A stretch of DNA of 64,000 nt from Holothuria scabra (lineage: Eukaryota; Echinodermata; Holothuroidea; Aspidochirotida; Holothuriidae), in the NCBI GenBank assembly GCA_037179385.1, contig CM074200.1, forward strand, positions 32,801,884 through 32,865,883. Reading direction: 5' to 3'. Below the pieces are notes generated by a model, which was given only the letters and a program-made list of their open reading frames with translations, was not told the origin of the DNA and searched no databases. Made by a program: the position numbers and the translations under genes. Shown here piece by piece: positions 59,988 to 64,000 of the stretch. The stretch's first letter is position 1. Every line of letters begins with the position of its first letter.

Positions 59988-60351
59988 GGCAGAAGACTCC
60001 CACATTTTGGACAACCTTTTTTCCTCGAGAGGCTGGATTTCGTGTCAGTCATCTGAGGACTCGGAATCCGGTAAAATGCACTTGGGAAGATTTCGAGTGA
60101 AAAGAACTTTACTCTGCCTCGTTTCCACCATTCTTCTCCTGTCACTAGTCAAGATCTACCTTGAACCGGTCGATGACATCCCATCGGGTGTTTTTAGCAA
60201 ACACCTTGTCTTAGGGAGATATGGTCTTCCTATAGCCGTTGACACAGATCTACGAAGCGTTAACGTCACTATGAAGGGGGTTGGATTAAATGTTATTGAC
60301 AAACACACCGGTGAAAGGACATCGAAAACCGATAGTACCGAGGCAAATAAG
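59988..60351 (+). CDS. First coding exon of a type II membrane protein (possible ILEI/PANDER-domain glycosyltransferase)
   Basis: The exon follows a T-rich tract and cacag|, and ends aataag|gtaact in phase 0. The likely start is the ATG at 60076 (A at -3), giving 92 residues, although the frame is open from the acceptor. Residues 1-10 are basic (MHLGRFRVKR), 11-29 form a single hydrophobic segment (TLLCLVSTILLLSLVKIYL), and the rest is a luminal stem. This is the layout of Golgi type II enzymes. Residues 53-89 (IAVD, then GVGLNVIDKHTGE) loosely resemble the start of an ILEI/PANDER domain as in FAM3 proteins or the stem of POMGNT1-type enzymes. Downstream exons were not found in the remaining 3.6 kb, so the family is uncertain. 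Confidence 0.5.
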
Positions 60352-62239
60352 GTAACTTCGTCGTGTTGAGATAACAAAAAAAAAACATATATTATATAAC
60401 TGTTCGAATCAAACTCAGTGGTGCGTAAGTGTATCCGAAAACGAGCACCGCAGTTTCAACTGAAAATTTTAAATAATTTTGTTGTTTTTCCCGAAATAAG
60501 TACAAGTGTTTGAAGAAAGCAATTCTTCTGGTCTAAGGAAGGGGACTGCAGCCATCAGGACAGCCCCGTTAATTTCCATTCCCAATCCTAGTTTCGGTTG
60601 TCCATGTCTCTTGCATCAAATAGCATCCGACTCCTGTGGTTTCCTCGAGCACTCTATAGTGAACCCCTGTCGGATTTTTGGCTTCTAGTGGTTCGCGATT
60701 CGCGTTTGAAATAGTTCAAGTCACGGTCGTGCCCCCCCCCCCCCCGACAATCGAAGAACTGTTGTTAGGGCACAACGTCTGTCGGGAGGATACTGTTGAG
60801 TTTTGTAGGGCGCGGTTCCCTTTTTGAGTTGTAGAACCGATTGCTGTTCGAATGTGCTCCGCTTTTTTAACGAACATCATTGTTGGAAACCGCCATTGTT
60901 ATGTGAACTGGTAACCATCTAACTTGAGACGTGAATATACACCTCTTACTTTGTCAGCATAGGGAGTTTATCAACGGCATTCAAGCCATCGTCAAAATGT
61001 CGAGAAGTCTGTGTTCGTTGTTGGAATAGCGTTGCTCATTCCCCTTCGTGACTGACATGCTCTAGTAATATCTGTAACCAAGGGAGGGTGCTATAATGTA
61101 ACTTTTACCAAAGTAGCCCGCTGATAATTTACGGATAACCAGTAAATTGTGATAACACATAATAAATAAAAAGTCGGAAAACCAGCCATGAACTTACAAA
61201 TTATGATATTTTCCTGCGCACATCCTCAAAATGCGAGTAAGTCAATGACAGCCACGCTAGATATGTCTTTGGATAAAGGTACTATACTGTTATACTAAGG
61301 ACAAGGTATTTAATTAACGTGCAGGTGGCGTAGCCAGACGGGAGTTAGTTGAGCTCACAGAAAGTTTTTATTTGCCATTGACTAAATACATTTCTGTACA
61401 GCCTATTTGCCCAGGAAAAATGATACCCTCCTAATGTCATTTGAGAGTTTCTGGCACAGCGCCATTATCCTCTCCAAACCGCGACGGTTGTCCATCTAGA
61501 GAAAATGTTTCTTGTTTAAATGCCAAATGTTACGGTAATAATCCTAACGTACTGAAGCGATTACCCAGATGTCTATACCTTGGTTCATTATTTGGAACCT
61601 TTTGATGTGAAATAGGCTCATCAGAAAATCATAATGCATCCCCAAAGCCTCGTTTCCTGATTGTTGCTATAGACACATGGGCACATCATTGCGGCTGACC
61701 TGTTTACCTTGACCTTATGTTGACACCTATGTTATATCGATATGAATGCCAGTGGGTGATATGCTGTACTTTTCATAGCCGATGCAATTCGGGCCAAACA
61801 TAGATGTGTTTCTGTGTTAAGGATTTTGAGCTTTGGCACGTGAAACCGTGGAATTGAGTATCATCAGTCAAAAAACGAGGCAAGATAAGCTTCTGACTCC
61901 TCTTAAAGGGCGAACACCTATTTTTATTATTTTAAAGCAATGTATCGGTCAAACGTTTTCAACCATTTATCAGTTTTTCTCACTTATGGTAGAACGCTTC
62001 AATCTTCATAGTTTTTCAAAGATATGTAGGCCTAAGACTTTATTTTCTTCTATACCCCCCCCCCCCTTTAGCAAGATAATAAAAAATCTGCCACCTCTCC
62101 CTTATTGAGAATAGCTTCATACATTTTGGAAATTCTTCATCCACAGCACAGGTTCTTTGGATTGGTTTGTTGGAGTTTAACTCCACGCCTATGAACCTTC
62201 TGATTTCAATCTAGTGGTACTAACTACTAAAGGCCCCTT
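60352..62239. other. Downstream intron or intergenic
   Basis: C tracts lie at about 60731 and 62056. An open stretch at 60506-60688 has no splice context or motif that convinces me. Confidence 0.35.
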
Positions 62240-62345
62240 TTACGTTGTGAGGCGATGGATCGTTCTTTTTTCTACTCCATCTGTCCATTGCTTATGTGAG
62301 GCATCACGAACAAGTCGGTTCCACTTTTGAGTCATATGAACCAAC
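62240..62345 (-). mobile_element. tRNA-SINE fragment on the minus strand
   Basis: On the minus strand, gttcatatgactcaaaagtg, gttcgtgatgcctcacataa and gcaatggacagatggagtag match the SINE body. Confidence 0.65.
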
Positions 62346-62757
62346 TCCGAAGACTGTAAAAAGTACAAATACAAAGTCCACTTTGTCCATACTCTCATCC
62401 GTCATTCATTTATCAAACATCAAAGTCCCTTGTGATAGATGCCTAACAATATTTAATGGTGTGACTTATTTCACATGCAACCGTCTTCTATAGTCCTGCA
62501 AATACATGGTTTTTCTGGTCAACATTACTGTACGTTATATCTGTCACTTACTTTTTCTCTGGTTGTCAAAGGAGTTGTTTTTATGATAACTTTCCGGTTT
62601 AAGGGAGATGCCACATAGAAGTATTTTATCGCAACATTAACCTCATCTGACTAAACCAATATAGGGAGATTGAAACTGAGAACACAACTAACTTCCTTTG
62701 AGAATGTCACTTTCCGGGTCAGCTTATGATCAAATTCATTTTAGGTCTGTAGAGGTC

Positions 62758-62873
62758 TATACGGCAAGTAGCCTGCGTAGCACCTCTGTGGCTGCAGCCC
62801 TTTAGTTGGTTGGTTTTTCGTAGTGATGACCTGAATGAAAAGACTTCGTCCGCTCCGCGGAATATACGGCAAG
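62758..62873 (-). mobile_element. TAGCC MITE, copy 3, with 9-11-bp TSD
   Basis: 62769-62864 read in reverse matches 58296-58396. TATACGGCAAG occurs at 62758-62768 and 62863-62873. If the element ends with TA, the duplication is the 9-mer TACGGCAAG. Confidence 0.75.
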
Positions 62874-63174
62874 CAGACTTCCCGAGGACCAACCGAACAT
62901 GTCAGCAAGTGCAGGAATCGATGAAGTTTCTGTCCCCTTGGTTACATGTTTCATGTTTCTTTTATCATTTGATACTGAAACTGTATTATCACGATCAATT
63001 CGTGACATGTACGCGATCCACTGGGAATAACCTTTAAATCTTTAAAACTGAGCAATTGGCTACCACCCGCGATTGTGTGTGTTATTTTTACTTCACATTG
63101 TATATAGTGAATTAAAATGGGGTATCTGGTTGTCTGAATCAGAAACAGTCTACTTTGCTTACCTTCATAGCAGG

Positions 63175-63253
63175 TGTAGGACACGTCTTGGTGTAACAAT
63201 GCAGTCAATGTAGTACATTGGCTGCATTGTTACAACAAGACGTGTGTTGTAGG
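63175..63253. repeat. 65-bp near-perfect palindrome with 6-bp flanking repeats
   Basis: acacgtcttggtgtaacaat (from 63181) is mirrored by attgttacaacaagacgtgt (to 63245), with gcagtcaatgta / tacattggctgc in the middle. TGTAGG lies at 63175-63180 and, two bases after the palindrome, at 63248-63253. Confidence 0.7.
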
Positions 63254-63900
63254 TGAAGAAGTGCTATAACTCTGTCGTGCTGACGACTTCTTTGCTTAGT
63301 TCAATTGTCGGTGCAGAGAAAGGCATCCCTACCCCTACCCCCAGCCTCTGAAAAAGTTGCTCAAGACTGTGATGCATACATCGTACTCTTTTATTCGTCA
63401 GATAGGGACATAAAACTTCAGTCTCGGAGCAGCAATGGGTAGCTAAGGGTACAACCCTGCCCCTCGTCGCTATTTTGAACACTGCTCGAAAAGAGAAAGG
63501 GATTTCTGCTCTAGTGTGGTAGGGTGGAATATATACAGAGAACAATTACGTTTGCAGTCACATTTACCTGGTAAGAAATGATGTTTCCCTACGTTCCTTC
63601 CGCGGAATAGGTAGGGTAGTATTTTCTTTCGTATAGTGAAATGAAAGGGCGTTCTTGGAAAAGAGAAGATTTGATTTCTCGTTTCATTTTTTTCAAAGGA
63701 CCTGTGCTTGTGGACTCGTAAGCATTTCCGTAACTGCCTGAAACTTTTCCATGATACGCCTGTACTTTCACCTGTACATTCACCTGGTTAGAAAAGTTAA
63801 TGCCAACTTAACCTGTTATAATTAACTTACATGGATAGCGGCGTCGATTGGGGCGGTTGACGTGCCCCAACTTCTAAGAGTGGAAGAGTGGGAGCGTTAA
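63254..63900. other. Intergenic
   Basis: Nothing recognised. Confidence 0.3.
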
Positions 63901-63911
63901 CATGACATTTC

Positions 63912-64000
63912 CCCCCTCACACACATACACACACACACACACACACTCCCACACCCCCCCCCCCCCCACACACACACTCACACTCAAACTCGTTTTTTTT
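63912..64000. repeat. Simple sequence: C run, (CA)n, C run, (CA)n, T run
   Basis: Low-complexity tract at the window edge, with (CA)n at about 63920-63946 and C runs near 63955-63967. Confidence 0.9.

Noticed and set aside
60506..60688. A second exon of the type II membrane protein
   Set aside because: It lacks a convincing acceptor and does not continue the ILEI-like pattern.

Overview
The window is eukaryotic nuclear DNA, most likely from a marine invertebrate and possibly a deuterostome such as an echinoderm. The evidence is a spliced gene with canonical GT/AG introns, a tRNA-derived SINE family, many DNA-transposon remnants with target-site duplications (TSDs), frequent tracts of C or G, and almost no long open frames. 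The species cannot be fixed from the sequence alone. No bacterial-style operons, CRISPR arrays, rRNA genes or intact tRNA genes were seen.

Layout. 1-2852 is a 34-bp minisatellite of about 84 units with a 1020-bp higher-order period. 2853-6503 is mostly unremarkable AT-rich DNA. 6512-8816 is a non-autonomous hAT-like element with 8-bp TSDs, followed by an inverted, decayed copy of part of itself (8870-9955). 14638-18791 (minus strand) is the one clear gene: an isopentenyl phosphate kinase with five well-supported exons and one possible in-frame 126-bp cassette exon. 19537-25103 is bounded by long inverted repeats of about 450 bp; its right arm carries a 620-bp MITE and a 20-bp palindrome that are absent from the left arm. 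Two U2-snRNA-headed SINE copies lie at 22540-22760 and 25346-25547. 25973-26338, 46626-47535 and 53467-55561 are foldback elements. 35520-36045, 43330-44560 and 48180-48390 belong to a repeat family carrying AGGTCA direct repeats; the largest is a 145-bp tandem array interrupted by a tRNA-Glu-like SINE with a 15-bp TSD. 41634-42230 is a MITE with TTAA duplications. 59988-60351 (plus strand) looks like the first coding exon of a type II membrane protein whose remaining exons were not identified.

The most unusual signal is a family of very short palindromes (20-27 bp, termini CAGGGAGTTG / CAACTCCCTG). Four of the five copies are flanked by perfect 7-bp direct repeats. For one copy an unfilled paralogous site with a single copy of the 7-mer lies elsewhere in the window. 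They look like minimal insertions, or like excision footprints of a transposase that cuts inside its own terminal repeats.

The genes do not form a pathway together. The kinase would act in isoprenoid precursor supply and the second gene probably in the secretory pathway. The rest is a record of transposon insertion, nesting and inversion.
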